From contig NZ_BAJU01000004.1 in NCBI RefSeq assembly GCF_000613865.1, positions 62,001 to 126,000 on the forward strand: 64,000 nucleotides of DNA, written 5' to 3'. The translations under genes and the position numbers were made by a program. Below are positions 1-10,192 of this stretch, in pieces. The DNA is from Acetobacter okinawensis JCM 25146. GTDB lineage: Bacteria; Pseudomonadota; Alphaproteobacteria; Acetobacterales; Acetobacteraceae. The stretch's first letter is position 1. Each line of letters begins with the position of its first letter. The notes under the pieces were generated by a model. The model made no database searches, was not told where the DNA came from, and saw only the letters and a program-made list of their open reading frames with translations.

Positions 1-767
1 CAAATGCGACTTATGCGACAGGAAAGTCGACATCTGTCAGGGGTTATCCTGCCCGCACTTGCCCATATTTTTGTAGCCGGGGAATATGCGGACCCCACAC
101 TACTGGACTGGGCGCGTTCCTATTTCCGCAAACCTGTGGTCAATCACTGGTGGCAGACGGAAACCGGGTGGAGCATTACTGCGCATTTTTTGGTCTGGCT
201 GAGCAGGAACCCGCCTCACTCAAAAACGACATAGGACGACCCGCACCCGGGTTTGACCCGGTTATTGTGCCATGTCACCCGGACGAACCCTGCGGCGAAA
301 TTGTCCTGTCCCTGCCGCTGCCCCCCGGCTGCCTGGCAGGGATATGGAAGGATGGAGACATCCATGCACCTGCCGTATATCTTGATGAAACCGGTAGGTA
401 CTATCGCACCTTTGATGAAGGAATGATCGATGCCACCCGCGCTGTTCATATGCTCGGGCGCTCTGATGATGTGATCAAAGTTGCCGGGCGCCGGATTTCG
501 GGCGTACAGATTGAGAAGATCATTGCCTCCCATCCTGCAGTCCACTCCTGTGCTGTAGTTGCCGTTCCTGATGATCTGCGAGGGCAGCGACCTGTTGCTT
601 ATGTAGTCCCCCTTGACGCTGCCAGTCCTCCATCTTGCGAGGAAATTATTGGAGCGGTGAGCCTCGCACTTGGCAGATGGGTAGGGTTGCGGGAGGTACG
701 CTTTGTGGAGCACCTGCCAACCACAGTATCGGGGAAAATCAAACGGCGGCATCTGAGTACCTGCTAA
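1..767 (+). CDS. acyl-CoA synthetase (acetyl/propionyl-CoA synthetase-like), 3' part, frameshifted
   Basis: This is the C-terminal part of an AMP-forming acyl-CoA ligase, which activates a short-chain acid with ATP and CoA; the 5' end lies before the window. Visible are the HWWQTETGW motif of the acetate/propionate CoA-ligase group, the hinge region with LGRSDDVIKVAG, and the C-terminal SGKIKR containing the conserved catalytic lysine. The frame changes inside a T6 run at 186-191. One extra T would join ...SITAHF to FGLAEQEP and restore the family sequence, so a base appears to be missing. The neighbour at 783 is convergent, 15 bp away. It resembles PrpE more than Acs by its short linker, but the substrate cannot be told from this fragment. 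Confidence 0.85.
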   Translation, partial: NATYATGKSTSVRGYPARTCPYFCSRGICGPHTTGLGAFLFPQTCGQSLVADGNRVEHYCAFFGLAEQEPASLKNDIGRPAPGFDPVIVPCHPDEPCGEIVLSLPLPPGCLAGIWKDGDIHAPAVYLDETGRYYRTFDEGMIDATRAVHMLGRSDDVIKVAGRRISGVQIEKIIASHPAVHSCAVVAVPDDLRGQRPVAYVVPLDAASPPSCEEIIGAVSLALGRWVGLREVRFVEHLPTTVSGKIKRRHLSTC

Positions 768-782
768 GCAGGCAAAGGCAGG

Positions 783-1310
783 TTACTGATCTGTTTTTGA
801 ATTTTTTCTGGCATGCAACTCCGGCCAAGAAGAAGTCGCAATGCCCATTGCCGGAAAATAAAGTTTGGCTAACTGCCGCTCATCCACCGGCATGGGAGTA
901 TTGCTGGAAGGACGAACACCATTCTGGCGCAACAGAAATGCAACAAGAGCCACTGTATCTTGTGAAGATAGAGTGCCGGGGGCCATGAGGGGCATGGCGC
1001 GGGATATGTATCCGGTCAGTTGGGCTAATGGCGCATTGGCCCAGCGAGCAGTAAAATAACTCCCCAGATCAGGCACATCATGGCCGCCCTCAAGGCTCGT
1101 ACCATGGCACATGGCGCATGTTCCGGCGTAAACTTGGGCACCGTGCGATACCTGCTCGGCAGAAAAGGTAAGAGCCGCTCCATTGCTGCTTCGGTTGCTT
1201 GTGGCTGCTCGCTGTTGCGTATCGGCCCGTGCTGCTCCAGCAAAGTGCAGGCAGGCCACTGCCCATGCCATGAGGAGCGAACGCTGGAAGAAAAGAGGGC
1301 GGGAAAACAT
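783..1310 (-). CDS. exported c-type cytochrome, single haem
   Basis: The protein has about 175 residues, with an N-terminal signal peptide (hydrophobic run ending ARADT) and one CAMCH haem-binding motif near residue 66. A methionine-rich stretch (RAMPLMAPG) about 40 residues later probably supplies the axial ligand. The ATG at 1310 was chosen because AAGGA sits about 8 bases upstream; longer upstream starts would overlap the preceding gene. It lies 10 bp downstream of a Tat-exported flavoprotein on the same strand, so it is a plausible electron acceptor for that enzyme or for another periplasmic dehydrogenase. That partnership is inferred from proximity only. Confidence 0.85.
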   Translation of the reverse strand: MFSRPLFFQRSLLMAWAVACLHFAGAARADTQQRAATSNRSSNGAALTFSAEQVSHGAQVYAGTCAMCHGTSLEGGHDVPDLGSYFTARWANAPLAQLTGYISRAMPLMAPGTLSSQDTVALVAFLLRQNGVRPSSNTPMPVDERQLAKLYFPAMGIATSSWPELHARKNSKTDQ

Positions 1311-1320
1311 GGTACCGTCC

Positions 1321-2612
1321 TTATCCATTACGTGGCTGAAAACGGGTAAAAAGATCACCAATAATGGTAACGGCTTTTTCCGCCTCCGCACGGTCGGCAT
1401 GTTCAAAACTGTTACCAACCCCATCCATGTCTCCAAGGCCATACATGTCGTATCCTTGGATCATCACCCCATCGGATTTGGAGATCATGGCGACCCCTTT
1501 GTATTCCAGAGCATAAGGGGCATCAGGCTGAGGGGGGAGCCAGCTTGTCTGGCCGCGAACGGGAATGAGGGATTTATCATTCCACCATTCCCGCGCAGCA
1601 TAGCCGGGGCAGTTGATAACCACACGCTCGGGCAGGTCCGCCAGATCGGCCGGGCTATGGAACTCGCGGATAACAATCCGCCCCCCGGCCTGATGGAACT
1701 CCGAGAGCAGCAGATGGGAGTAAGCACCAAAATTATAGATCATGAGCGGTGTGCGCCGCGCATAGGCTACGGGAAAGGGGTTGTCCGCCCCGGCCAGCAG
1801 TTCGGGTGCGGGCGTTACGTCTGCAATCAGGCCCGCATATGAGGCAAACTCAGCACTGCTCTGGGGGGCACCTGTGGTGGCAAAGGTGCCTTTGCCCGCA
1901 TCGGTCGGGGCAGGGGCGTGGTCGGCGGCATCGAGCGGCGTGTCAGACAGGGTAAAGTTATCACGAAAATCAATCGGGTTGCCGGGCAGGCCCAAATAGT
2001 CGCGATAGGTCTGCAGGGAGTAACGGGCCATCTGCTCCCATGTTCGGGCAAAATTTGGGCTGGCCTGCGCACTCAGGGCAATGCGGGAGTCCGGGGTCCA
2101 GCTCCCGTTGGCCCGCACAGAACGCGTATGGGGCAAAAGATCGCGGGTATAGATGGTCACATCCAGCCCCGCGCGCAGTGCGGTCAGGGCCGATGTCAGG
2201 CCGATAATACCACAGCCAATAACCGCAACTCTGCGCTCCAGTGTTGCCGCCGCATGCCCGACCGCCAGATATGCTGCCCCCCAGGAGAGTGACCAGCACT
2301 GCCGCCGTGGCCGTAATTATGCACAACGGTTTTGCCTGCCACATGTTCCACGTCCATGCGTGGCCCCGCCGGGCGGAAGGGGCGGAGGCAGACCTTGATG
2401 TCCATGATCTGGTCGGCATGGGCGCGAATAGGCACCAGCCGGGGGATGGTGCCATGCAAGGCCGTGCGGCCAAGGGCCGCGGCTGCCTGGGGGGCGGTTC
2501 CGTCTGGTGTGGCACTCCAGCCACGGCGTGCAACCCCCATCATCCCGGCAGCCAGAGAGGCCGCAAACAGGTCTCTACGTTTCAAGCTGTATGTTCCTGA
2601 CGTGTGTTTCAT
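1321..2612 (-). CDS. Tat-exported, circularly permuted D-amino-acid-oxidase-like flavoprotein (frameshifted)
   Basis: About 430 residues once one missing G near 2296 is restored. Residues 8-25 form a twin-arginine leader (KRRDLFAAS...). Next comes a segment that in ordinary D-amino-acid oxidases is at the C-terminus: LRPFRP, then VVHNYGHGGSGWSLSWG. Only after it comes the Rossmann FAD motif VAVIGCGIIG, normally residue 1 onwards in DAAO, followed by the DAAO-like body with VINCPGYAA. The order of parts is therefore rotated relative to DAAO. Expected chemistry is oxidative deamination of an amino acid or amine in the periplasm. Tat export fits a protein folded around FAD. The start is ATG 2612 rather than the GTG at 2615. 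It is followed closely by a cytochrome c gene. The substrate is not determinable. Confidence 0.8.
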
Positions 2613-2717
2613 CACGCGCGGTCCTGTCTGTCTGGGCGGCTGGGCACGCCAAATCTGGCGATAAACAAGGGGAAGAGCTGGTCTTCCCCTCAGGTAACAT
2701 ACTGGTAGATATGGTTT

Positions 2718-3455
2718 TTAGTTTTTGTAGTCGGGCTGCTCCCTGTCCAGTTTACGGCGCAGGGCTTTCCAGATCATCTGCCCCTGATCGGGGTCTGTTT
2801 CAAACTGATTTTTTGCACGCAGAAGTTTTTCTTCTGAGGGAACGTGCAATGGCACGCCGGTAGCTTGGGCCGCAATCTGAATTTTGCAGGCCTGCTCCAT
2901 ATAATATATGCGGTAAAAAGCCTGTGCCACGGTGCTGCCAACAGTCAGCAAACCATGGTTTTGCAAAATAATGGCGTTGTGGTTGCCAAGGTCACGTACA
3001 AGACGCTCACGCTCACTCAGGTTATCATCAGCCGCAATACCTTCATAGGCATGGAAGGCCACCGAACCATAAAATTCGATATTGATCTGATTCAAAGGGA
3101 GAATACCCTTATCCTGCGCTGCAACCACCATGCCGGGTACAGTGTGAGTGTGGATGACGCAGGCGGCATCTGGCCTGTTGGCGTGGATGGCCGAGTGAAT
3201 AACAAAGCCGGCAGGGTTAATGGCCCAGCTTGTTTCTTGTTGCGGAATACCATCGGCATCTACAATGACCAGAGAACTGGCTGTAATTTCTTCAAACAGA
3301 AGGCCGTAAGGGTTCACCAGATAGCGGTGCCCACCACCGGGTAGGCGCAGGGAGAGATGGGTGTACACCATATCGGTCATCCCAAAATGGGCAATAAGCC
3401 GGTATGCTGCGGCAAGGTCTTCGCGCAGTTCCTGTTCGGACTGTTGGATGGTCAT
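2718..3455 (-). CDS. class II aldolase/adducin family protein
   Basis: This is a complete 245-residue protein of the class II aldolase (fuculose-1-phosphate aldolase, RhaD, AraD) fold. Zinc-ligand histidines are visible in CVIHTHTVPG and in the later ILQNHGLLTVG; the conserved NPYG loop is near residue 49. Family members cleave or epimerise sugar phosphates, or decarboxylate or cleave hydroxy-keto acids. The start ATG has AAGGATC upstream. It is 33 bp downstream of the 2OG-oxygenase on the same strand, and so part of the leftward operon. The exact substrate is unknown; a role in cleaving a hydroxylated intermediate made by the oxygenase is inference. Confidence 0.85.
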   Translation of the reverse strand: MTIQQSEQELREDLAAAYRLIAHFGMTDMVYTHLSLRLPGGGHRYLVNPYGLLFEEITASSLVIVDADGIPQQETSWAINPAGFVIHSAIHANRPDAACVIHTHTVPGMVVAAQDKGILPLNQINIEFYGSVAFHAYEGIAADDNLSERERLVRDLGNHNAIILQNHGLLTVGSTVAQAFYRIYYMEQACKIQIAAQATGVPLHVPSEEKLLRAKNQFETDPDQGQMIWKALRRKLDREQPDYKN

Positions 3456-3488
3456 GGCTTTATGATCCTTGAATATAAAATAACTATC

Positions 3489-4535
3489 TCAGGCAGAGGC
3501 AACGCGCTTGAAATGGCCGAATGTGGCAGTTTTGCGTGCTCCTTCGGGGAGTTTGAGATCGCCTTTTTCAACCTTGCGCACAAGATACTGGTACGTTTGC
3601 AGGGCTTGCGACCACATATGCTCCCCAATTGTAATGGTTTCGTATGATGCCTCATCGCCTTTTGCAAAGGCGGGCAGGGGGCGGATCTGGGTATGGTAAT
3701 CGCAGGCATAAAAAAGTGGGAAAGAGTAGCGTTCCTCCGCCACCTTGCGAACCCTGTGCGCTGTTGCCACAAATTCCCCCGCGGTCATGACTTCGAGCAT
3801 ATCGCCGATATTCACGACAAACGCACCGGGAATAGGGGGGGCGTCAATCCACTCCCCATGGCCGTTCATAACTTCCAGCCCCGGTTTATCAGCCAGAAGG
3901 ATTGTAAAGCATTCGTAATCGGTATGGGCGCCAATTCCGGGTGCGTCCTGCACATCGGCATCATACGGATAGTGAATCATGCGGAGTTTGGACGGCGGGA
4001 AGTTGGCAACGGTATCAAAATATTTTTCGTCCAGCCCCAGAGCCAGGGCGAACCCACGAAAAAGGGTGCGCCCCAGATCAAACACTGCACGGTAGTAGGC
4101 TTCCGCCTTTGTCCGAAAACCGGGAATATCCGGCCAGTTGTTTGGTCCCAGCAAAGGCGTGCCTGCTTGCACCAGAGGATGATTGGCGGGCACCTCGTAG
4201 CCAATATCAAAGGCTTCCTTATGGTCCGGGCGACCGGCGGAATAGACTTCTTCTCCTTCGGGCACAAAGCCTTTGTGGGTGGCGGACGCGCCGATGTAGT
4301 ACTCCATTTTTCTGTCAAAAGGCTGGGCAAAAAAATCCCGCGCAGCCTTGCGAACACCTTCAATCAACTCCGCACTAACCTGATGGCCGGAAATATAGAG
4401 GAAACCGACATTGCGTGCGGCCTCACCCAACTGTTCAGCAACAGCCTGACGCTGAGCAATGTCGTCGCTGTACAGGCCCTTGATGTCAATGACCGGGATG
4501 CGGGTAAAGGTGTCAGTGGTTTTGGAAACAGACAT
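3489..4535 (-). CDS. 2-oxoglutarate/Fe(II)-dependent oxygenase, isopenicillin N synthase-like
   Basis: A 348-residue enzyme with the N-terminal non-haem dioxygenase domain (IPVIDIKGL, about residue 15) and the C-terminal 2OG-Fe(II) domain. Iron ligands appear as HTD ([10 protein letters not shown], about residue 205) and the distal His in ATAHRV; the RYSFPLFY region holds the R-x-S that binds the 2-oxoglutarate carboxylate. It should couple oxidation of 2-oxoglutarate to hydroxylation or desaturation of a small molecule. The start is ATG 4535 (SD-like AAGGAA), not the TTG just before it. It lies 12 bp from the TIM-barrel gene upstream. Some relatives act on guanidino amino acids, but this specificity is only a hypothesis here. 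Confidence 0.88.
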   Translation of the reverse strand: MSVSKTTDTFTRIPVIDIKGLYSDDIAQRQAVAEQLGEAARNVGFLYISGHQVSAELIEGVRKAARDFFAQPFDRKMEYYIGASATHKGFVPEGEEVYSAGRPDHKEAFDIGYEVPANHPLVQAGTPLLGPNNWPDIPGFRTKAEAYYRAVFDLGRTLFRGFALALGLDEKYFDTVANFPPSKLRMIHYPYDADVQDAPGIGAHTDYECFTILLADKPGLEVMNGHGEWIDAPPIPGAFVVNIGDMLEVMTAGEFVATAHRVRKVAEERYSFPLFYACDYHTQIRPLPAFAKGDEASYETITIGEHMWSQALQTYQYLVRKVEKGDLKLPEGARKTATFGHFKRVASA

Positions 4536-4547
4536 CAACCCAGTTCC

Positions 4548-5402
4548 TTATTTGCTGCCAGTATCTGACAGAACATGTTGAAAGTGCGCGCGCTCGGTCT
4601 GGCCTGTCCAGATATTGAGTGACCACAGGTCGGCTACGGGCATGTTGGTAAACGGCAGGGTGTGCAGATAACCATCCGGCCCACATTCGGGCGTCATGGT
4701 GGTAGTGGTGTATCCACGTGCACGCTGGCTCAGCCATATCTGCTGCCAGATACTCTGGTGAAAGCGCAGTGCCGCTGCATATTCCGGTGCGCCGGGATGG
4801 GGCGCCTGTGGCCCCTGATCATAGCCAACCCGTGCCTGAATATGGTGCACACGTTCCACAAAAGTGGACAGGTCATCTGCCGGGTCATTCAGCAGGCGCT
4901 CACAGCACACAACCCAGTGGCTTATGTCGGCCGTAAACAACACGTCTGGCAGTTGCGCAATAACGTCCAGTGTTACCCATGGTGTTGCCAGAATGCGGGA
5001 GCGATGTGTCTCAAAACAGCAGAGCAGGCCAGCCGAATGGCAGATCGTCTGTGCCTGAGCCATAAATTCCACCTGCTGACTGGCTGGCCAGCGGTCGTTC
5101 CCCCCAAGAATGGTTACAAACTGGGGTTCCATGAGCAGAACGCGATCCACCGCATCTCGCAGGTCATTCAAGTGGTCCTGCACTGTGGCACTCTGGGCGG
5201 GAATAACGCCGCCGCCCGTCATGGCGATGGCAATATAGGGCGCACTCGCGTCTTGCAAAATTGTGGCGCACGCACGGGCTTGATCAGCAGTGGCTGGAAT
5301 ACGGGCTTCCAGCCCTTTAAAGCCTGCCGCGCGGGCTTCCGCCAGTGGATAGTCCCACCGGCGGTTGTCTCCCCATAAAGTCCGGAAAAGTTCAAGCTGC
5401 AT
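4548..5402 (-). CDS. sugar phosphate isomerase/epimerase-like TIM-barrel protein
   Basis: This 284-residue protein belongs to the AP-endonuclease-2/xylose-isomerase-like TIM barrel family. Candidate metal ligands occur at the expected strand ends: FETHRS, ADISHW, VHHIQARVG and TPECGPDGY. Members are divalent-metal isomerases, epimerases or dehydratases. AGGA precedes the ATG by about 8 bases. It lies between the TonB receptor (28 bp upstream) and the 2OG-oxygenase (12 bp downstream), so it is almost certainly co-transcribed with both. No specific reaction can be assigned. Confidence 0.8.
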   Translation of the reverse strand: MQLELFRTLWGDNRRWDYPLAEARAAGFKGLEARIPATADQARACATILQDASAPYIAIAMTGGGVIPAQSATVQDHLNDLRDAVDRVLLMEPQFVTILGGNDRWPASQQVEFMAQAQTICHSAGLLCCFETHRSRILATPWVTLDVIAQLPDVLFTADISHWVVCCERLLNDPADDLSTFVERVHHIQARVGYDQGPQAPHPGAPEYAAALRFHQSIWQQIWLSQRARGYTTTTMTPECGPDGYLHTLPFTNMPVADLWSLNIWTGQTERAHFQHVLSDTGSK

Positions 5403-5430
5403 TTACGCGTTCCTGATACAGGCCAGTCGT

Positions 5431-7716
5431 TCAGAAGTTGTAGTGCAAGTCACAACCAATCCAGCGGGGTGTCTGGATGTACTGTACGCGGTTGCCGTCA
5501 TTCCCGGTAAAGGAATAGTTGCTGCGGGCATTGTTCTGCAGGTTGTCTACATAAACTGCAGCGTTCCACTTGCCGGTTTTGGGGCCAAATTCCATACGCA
5601 GACCAAGGGAGCTGATTTTCCCGTTCTGTGCATTGGGGTCACCCAGAGCGGCCCACATGTTATCCTTCCATGTAAAGCTAGCTTGCAGGGTGGTGCGATA
5701 GCGGCTGATGTCTATGCCGTAACGCGCCACAGCACTCCATGAAAAACGCGGAGAGAACGGGAGAGAAGAGTTCTTGGTAACAAGAGCGTTGCCCCCATCA
5801 TCAAGCACGGTGCTTTTGGATTGTGCATCCAAATATGCAAAGGATCCGTGCAGATCAAGATTGGGAATAACATCATGGAACGTGCCGGAAATTTCGCCCC
5901 CACGTGTGCGTGCACGCGGAATGGTACCCAATGTGAGTGAGTTCAGGCTATTCACCGGGTCAAAAACTTCAAAGAACAGTGTCTGCCGGTTATGGTATTC
6001 ATAATCAAACAAAGAGCCTTCAAGCTGCACTTTATTATGCAGCAAGGAGGATTTAATACCAATTTCGTAGGCGATCAGGTTTTCAGGTTTAACGTAATCA
6101 AGTGCCTGCGGCAGCAGTACAGGGGCCACAAAATAGGATCCTGCTTTGTAGCCATTGGAGATTGTGCCATACGCATAGGTGTTCGGCACAATCTCGTAAC
6201 GCAGCCCAACACGCCCGGTAAAGCGATGGTAACTATGGGTTGTGTTCAGGTAGCTAAGCTGGGAGCTACTGGCAGAACCAACAGGATAGCTTCTGGTGCC
6301 ACCATTAAAGCCTCGTTCATCATAGGACAGGCGGCCACCAGCAAGGAAATCGAGCTTTTTGGTAATGTTGGTGACTGTATTGATGTACAGCCCGGTGGAC
6401 ACGTTCTGCTGGGAGAAATGGTTTGTAAAGTTTGCATGGGGGTCTCTGGTAGCCCCACGGTAGCTGGTGTATTCCCCATCGATCTTGTCGTAAGATTCGT
6501 AAACACCTACGGTCAGATGAAAGATTTTTGCCAGATTCATACGCAGGTGCATGTCATGCGACTGCGCGATCGCCGTGTCATTCCAGCGATAGTCGGCAAC
6601 CTGCGTGTCAAGCCCGTCGTAGTTATCCAGATCATTGCGACGGTAAAAATCGATCCCTGTCGTGGAAGAAAAAGTGCCAAAGTCAAACGCCTTGGTGTAA
6701 TTAACAGACACGCCACCGCCATTCTCGTTCCGGTGTGGAGGAGAGTTCCCCACATTAACGGAGTTGGCGTTGGGATGAAGACCAGCCCCGCCGTCGCTGG
6801 GGGATGAAATATCCTGCGGGGAGGTCGAACGGCCTTTGTCGCGCGTGTAGTGGATGTTAAGCAACACGGAAGATGTGTCATCCACCACAAATTTGGTCAG
6901 GTTGCGCAACGCCAGCAGGTCCTGCGAGCCGTAGCGATCTCCTGTATTGATGTCTTTTTGCCAGCCATCACCTTTGACGTAGTTGAAGGCAAAGCGGTTG
7001 AAGATTTTATTTGTAATGGGCGTATTAATAGCAAAGCGGCCATGGTTGGTATTATAGCTGCTGTAACCCCACTCTGCATAACCACCAAACTTGTCGGACG
7101 GCTTTACCGACTGGATGTTGATGCTGCCACCCGTCGTGCTGCGCCCCATGTCAAAGCCCTGAGGGCCTTTTTCTGTGGAGACACTCTCAATATCAAGCAT
7201 TTGTCCGGTGTAGAAAACCGGGAACGGGGCCAGCAGCCCATCCAGATAAATGCCAATGCCCCCCATGTTGGTGCCCACGTAGTCATCCAGCCCAACGCCA
7301 CGGATTGAAAAAATAGGAGCAGAGCCGGACACAGCATTAGAAGCAGTAACACCGGGAGTGAAGGAGGCAATATCCTTTGGGCTCTCAAGATGAAGAGCGC
7401 GCAGCTCCTGCCCGCTGATCACGTTAACTGTGGCAGGTTGAGACAGGTAGCGATGCGTGTGGGTCTGACTGACCTCGACTTCTTCAGTAGAACCATTGCG
7501 TGGTGCTGTGTTTTTACGTCTGGAAGGGGCAGAGGCATGTTTGCCGTTTGCGCTTACGTGGCTTTTTGCAACAGGCTGGCTACTGGCAACAGGTGTTGCG
7601 GCGGTTGCCAGTGTTGAGGTCGATGCCAGAAGCAGGCAGGGCAAAGCTGGCAGGCTTACATATCTTGGCACCGAAGCCAGAAGGCGGAAGGACCGACGTA
7701 AAAAATATGATTTCAT
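5431..7716 (-). CDS. TonB-dependent outer-membrane receptor
   Basis: A 761-residue receptor with a signal peptide (about residues 1-40, ending ATAATP), a linker rich in Ala/Lys/Ser, a TonB-box-like EEVEVSQTHTH, and a plug domain (VNVISGQELRAL, FSIRGVGLDDY). The large beta-barrel ends in a C-terminal aromatic, DLHYNF, as usual for outer-membrane proteins. The plug resembles the FecA/catecholate-receptor-like group expanded in alphaproteobacteria. It imports a bulky or scarce substrate across the outer membrane using TonB energy. It stands at the head of the leftward catabolic genes and directly downstream of an amino-acid-type ABC transporter, so its substrate is probably that of the pathway. 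Confidence 0.92.
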   Translation of the reverse strand: MKSYFLRRSFRLLASVPRYVSLPALPCLLLASTSTLATAATPVASSQPVAKSHVSANGKHASAPSRRKNTAPRNGSTEEVEVSQTHTHRYLSQPATVNVISGQELRALHLESPKDIASFTPGVTASNAVSGSAPIFSIRGVGLDDYVGTNMGGIGIYLDGLLAPFPVFYTGQMLDIESVSTEKGPQGFDMGRSTTGGSINIQSVKPSDKFGGYAEWGYSSYNTNHGRFAINTPITNKIFNRFAFNYVKGDGWQKDINTGDRYGSQDLLALRNLTKFVVDDTSSVLLNIHYTRDKGRSTSPQDISSPSDGGAGLHPNANSVNVGNSPPHRNENGGGVSVNYTKAFDFGTFSSTTGIDFYRRNDLDNYDGLDTQVADYRWNDTAIAQSHDMHLRMNLAKIFHLTVGVYESYDKIDGEYTSYRGATRDPHANFTNHFSQQNVSTGLYINTVTNITKKLDFLAGGRLSYDERGFNGGTRSYPVGSASSSQLSYLNTTHSYHRFTGRVGLRYEIVPNTYAYGTISNGYKAGSYFVAPVLLPQALDYVKPENLIAYEIGIKSSLLHNKVQLEGSLFDYEYHNRQTLFFEVFDPVNSLNSLTLGTIPRARTRGGEISGTFHDVIPNLDLHGSFAYLDAQSKSTVLDDGGNALVTKNSSLPFSPRFSWSAVARYGIDISRYRTTLQASFTWKDNMWAALGDPNAQNGKISSLGLRMEFGPKTGKWNAAVYVDNLQNNARSNYSFTGNDGNRVQYIQTPRWIGCDLHYNF

Positions 7717-7871
7717 GCCCGTTTTCCTGTTTCATTCCCGTTGGAACCGGCTCCTGGGGCGCAAAGATGACCGGTCTTTTCGTTTTTATTTCATAACGAA
7801 ATATCCCCTACATTCGTTTGAAAATGACTAAATCATACTTTTGTTGATTGGCATGCGGGAGATGCAGGCGT
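7717..7871. promoter_or_regulatory. intergenic region ahead of the TonB receptor
   Basis: This 155-bp AT-rich gap separates the ABC ATPase stop from the receptor start on the same strand. It is the only sizeable gap in the leftward gene run and probably carries the receptor promoter. I see no clear terminator or known riboswitch in it. Confidence 0.4.
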
Positions 7872-8624
7872 TCAATACCGGAGCATCTGGTTAAGAAAAT
7901 TCTGAGCACGGTCTGTTTTGGGGGTGGTGAAAAAAGTTTCAGGGGGAGTGATTTCAACTATTTTCCCTTGATCCATAAAAATAATACGATCTGCAATACG
8001 GCGGCTAAAAGCCATTTCATGCGTTACGCAAACAGTTGTAATGCCTTGTTCGGCCAGTTCATCCATAATACTGACTACGCCAACAATAGCCTCCGGGTCT
8101 AACGCTGCTGTAGGCTCATCAAACAGCATGACCTGTGGCTGCATGCACAGCGCGCGCGCAATAGCCACACGTTGCTGCTGCCCACCAGAAAGCTGGATGG
8201 GGTATTTGTCTGCCTGATCCGGGATACCCACCTGCTCAAGGTAACGGCGTGCAAGGGCCGTTGCTTCGATCCTGCTCATGTGTTTGACCCGCATGGGAGC
8301 AAGAATACAGTTTTCCAGAACACTCAGATGCGGGAACAGGTTATAGTTCTGGAAAACCATGCCCACCATGCAGCGGAGCTGAATAGGGTCTGTTTTCTCG
8401 TTGATCAGCTTGCCATTGATGGTCAACGTACCAATGTCGTGTGGTTCAATGCGGTTGAGGGTGCGGATCAGGGTTGATTTCCCTGACCCGGATGGTCCAA
8501 GGACCACAATTTTCTCACCACGACTGACATCAAAATCCACACGGTCGAGTGCGACAAATTCACCAAACAGTTTGCTCATACCCCTCACGGAAATCATGGG
8601 GAGGTCTGTGGTTTCATGCTGCAT
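7872..8624 (-). CDS. polar amino acid ABC transporter ATP-binding protein
   Basis: A 250-residue GlnQ/HisP-type ATPase. The Walker A is GPSGSGKST (about residue 38), the Q-loop is [10 protein letters not shown], the signature [15 protein letters not shown], the Walker [15 protein letters not shown], and the H-loop VTHEM. The start at 8624 overlaps the 3' end of the permease gene by 11 bp, indicating translational coupling. It energises uptake through the fused binding protein-permease encoded immediately upstream. The PAAT family (glutamine, histidine, arginine and similar solutes) fits the sequence; the exact solute is unknown. Confidence 0.93.
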   Translation of the reverse strand: MQHETTDLPMISVRGMSKLFGEFVALDRVDFDVSRGEKIVVLGPSGSGKSTLIRTLNRIEPHDIGTLTINGKLINEKTDPIQLRCMVGMVFQNYNLFPHLSVLENCILAPMRVKHMSRIEATALARRYLEQVGIPDQADKYPIQLSGGQQQRVAIARALCMQPQVMLFDEPTAALDPEAIVGVVSIMDELAEQGITTVCVTHEMAFSRRIADRIIFMDQGKIVEITPPETFFTTPKTDRAQNFLNQMLRY

Positions 8625-10192
8625 TGGAAACAACCTTTTTACGGTCTGACCAGGCAAAACGTCGTTCGACCCGTTTTTGCAGGAAAAGAAAGAAAAATAC
8701 CATAACCAGATAATAAACAAGCGCCGCCGCATAATACTCAGTAAAAGCAAAAGTGCGTGCAACCTGTATCTGTGTCACAGCCAGAAGTTCCTGCAGTGAA
8801 ATAACAGACGCAAGAGAGGTAATTTTTAGCAAATTGATAAATTCGTTTGATGGTGGGCGGGAGGGCAATGCGGAAAGCTTGAGGAAAAATAACACGCCAG
8901 TAAATATCGCGCCGGCTCAACCCCAGAGCACTGGCGCCAAGCTCCTGACCAGGGTCCACAGCACTGAGTGCGGCCCGGTTGATTTCCACCTGATAGGCTG
9001 ATTCATTCACGGACAATGCAAGAATGGTGGCCAAAAACGGCGTAAACCACTGTTCCCGAAAAATGGGAAAGAACTGCGGTACGGCGTTCCATATAAAAAG
9101 AAGCTGAAGCAGGGTTGGTGCCGCACGAAAAAGGGAGACATAACCTTCCAGCACAATTTTAAGCACCGATTTCTGCGGGCTGTTCAGCACAATGGCAATC
9201 GGCACCGAGATGGTGATGGCGATGATGTGTGAAATCAGGGCCACGCTCAGCGTAATGAGTGCACCATGAAGAAAAGCGGTGGAGGTAAGGGCGGAAAAAA
9301 AGGCATTCCAGTCAAACATGGAACTGGCACTCACATTTGCCGCACCATTTTTTGTGGACTGGTCTGTAACAGACCATTTGGTACGAAGTGCTGACAGCGT
9401 GCCGTCTGTTTCCAGCGCACTGATCGCTGACTGAAGCTGCGTCTGATCCGCCGCATTCGGGCGCAGATAAATGGCAAAATGGTGATAATCAGGAATATCC
9501 GGGGTAATCAAAACATGGAGCTTGTCCCCCAGCTGGCGCATACGAAAGAAGAGCTCAACGTCCTGACTGACAAAGGCAAACACACGACCGATCAGGACCT
9601 GCTGCACCACCTGTTCTTCAGTCGGGTATTGCTGAATAATCATGGGGGGCTTGCCAGCCGCTACAAGAGTATCGTTGATAAGCCCCAGTCTGGTAATATA
9701 ACTGGTGCCGGATTCAACGGCGATACTTTTGCCTGCAAGTTCATCCATGCTGGTAAGGGAAGGGGTGCCCTTACGGCCAACAACAACCAGTGCGGTATCC
9801 TGATAAGTGACCGCATCAAAGCTTTTTTCCCGCGCGGGTGTGCGGATAATACCACTCATGACCAACCCGCACCGCTGGGCGGAAAGACTGGGGAACAGGC
9901 CAGTAAAATCCATGGTAATGACGGACAGGCGAGCCTGCCAGCGGTTGGCCAGAGCCTGCGCTACGTCAATATCGAACCCTTCCGGATGGCTGACATCCTG
10001 CCCTTTAACAAAGGTCATCGGCGGGAGTGTCGGGTTTGTACAAATGGTCAGTACGCCATTTTGCACGAACGAAGGAACCGGTTCGGCCTGAGCCAGTCCG
10101 TGCAGCCCAGCAGTTGCTACAAGGATGCCAGCAAGTGCCGCAGCAAGGCGAAAGTGCCGCGTGAGCGGCAAGAAGGAGAAAAAGCTGATCAT
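8614..10192 (-). CDS. fused amino acid binding protein-permease of an ABC transporter (frameshifted)
   Basis: About 525 residues after removing one extra base in the triplet T run at 8846-8848; with that change PPTIN joins EFINLLKITSL. Residues 1-36 are a signal peptide. About 45-265 are a solute-binding protein family 3 domain (GFDIDVAQALANRW, MSGIIRTPAREK). From about 300 a MetI-type permease follows, with the EAA-loop region GASALGLSRRDIYWRVI. Binding protein and permease in one chain is a known minor architecture of amino acid importers. The start ATG 10192 overlaps the regulator stop as TGATG. Specificity is unknown. Confidence 0.88.

Noticed and set aside
3693-4568. Long open frame opposite the 2OG-oxygenase gene
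   Set aside because: It is the antisense shadow of a clear enzyme gene, with no family resemblance, SD or plausible composition. The same holds for other long opposite-strand frames such as 5992-6807 and 49854-51053.
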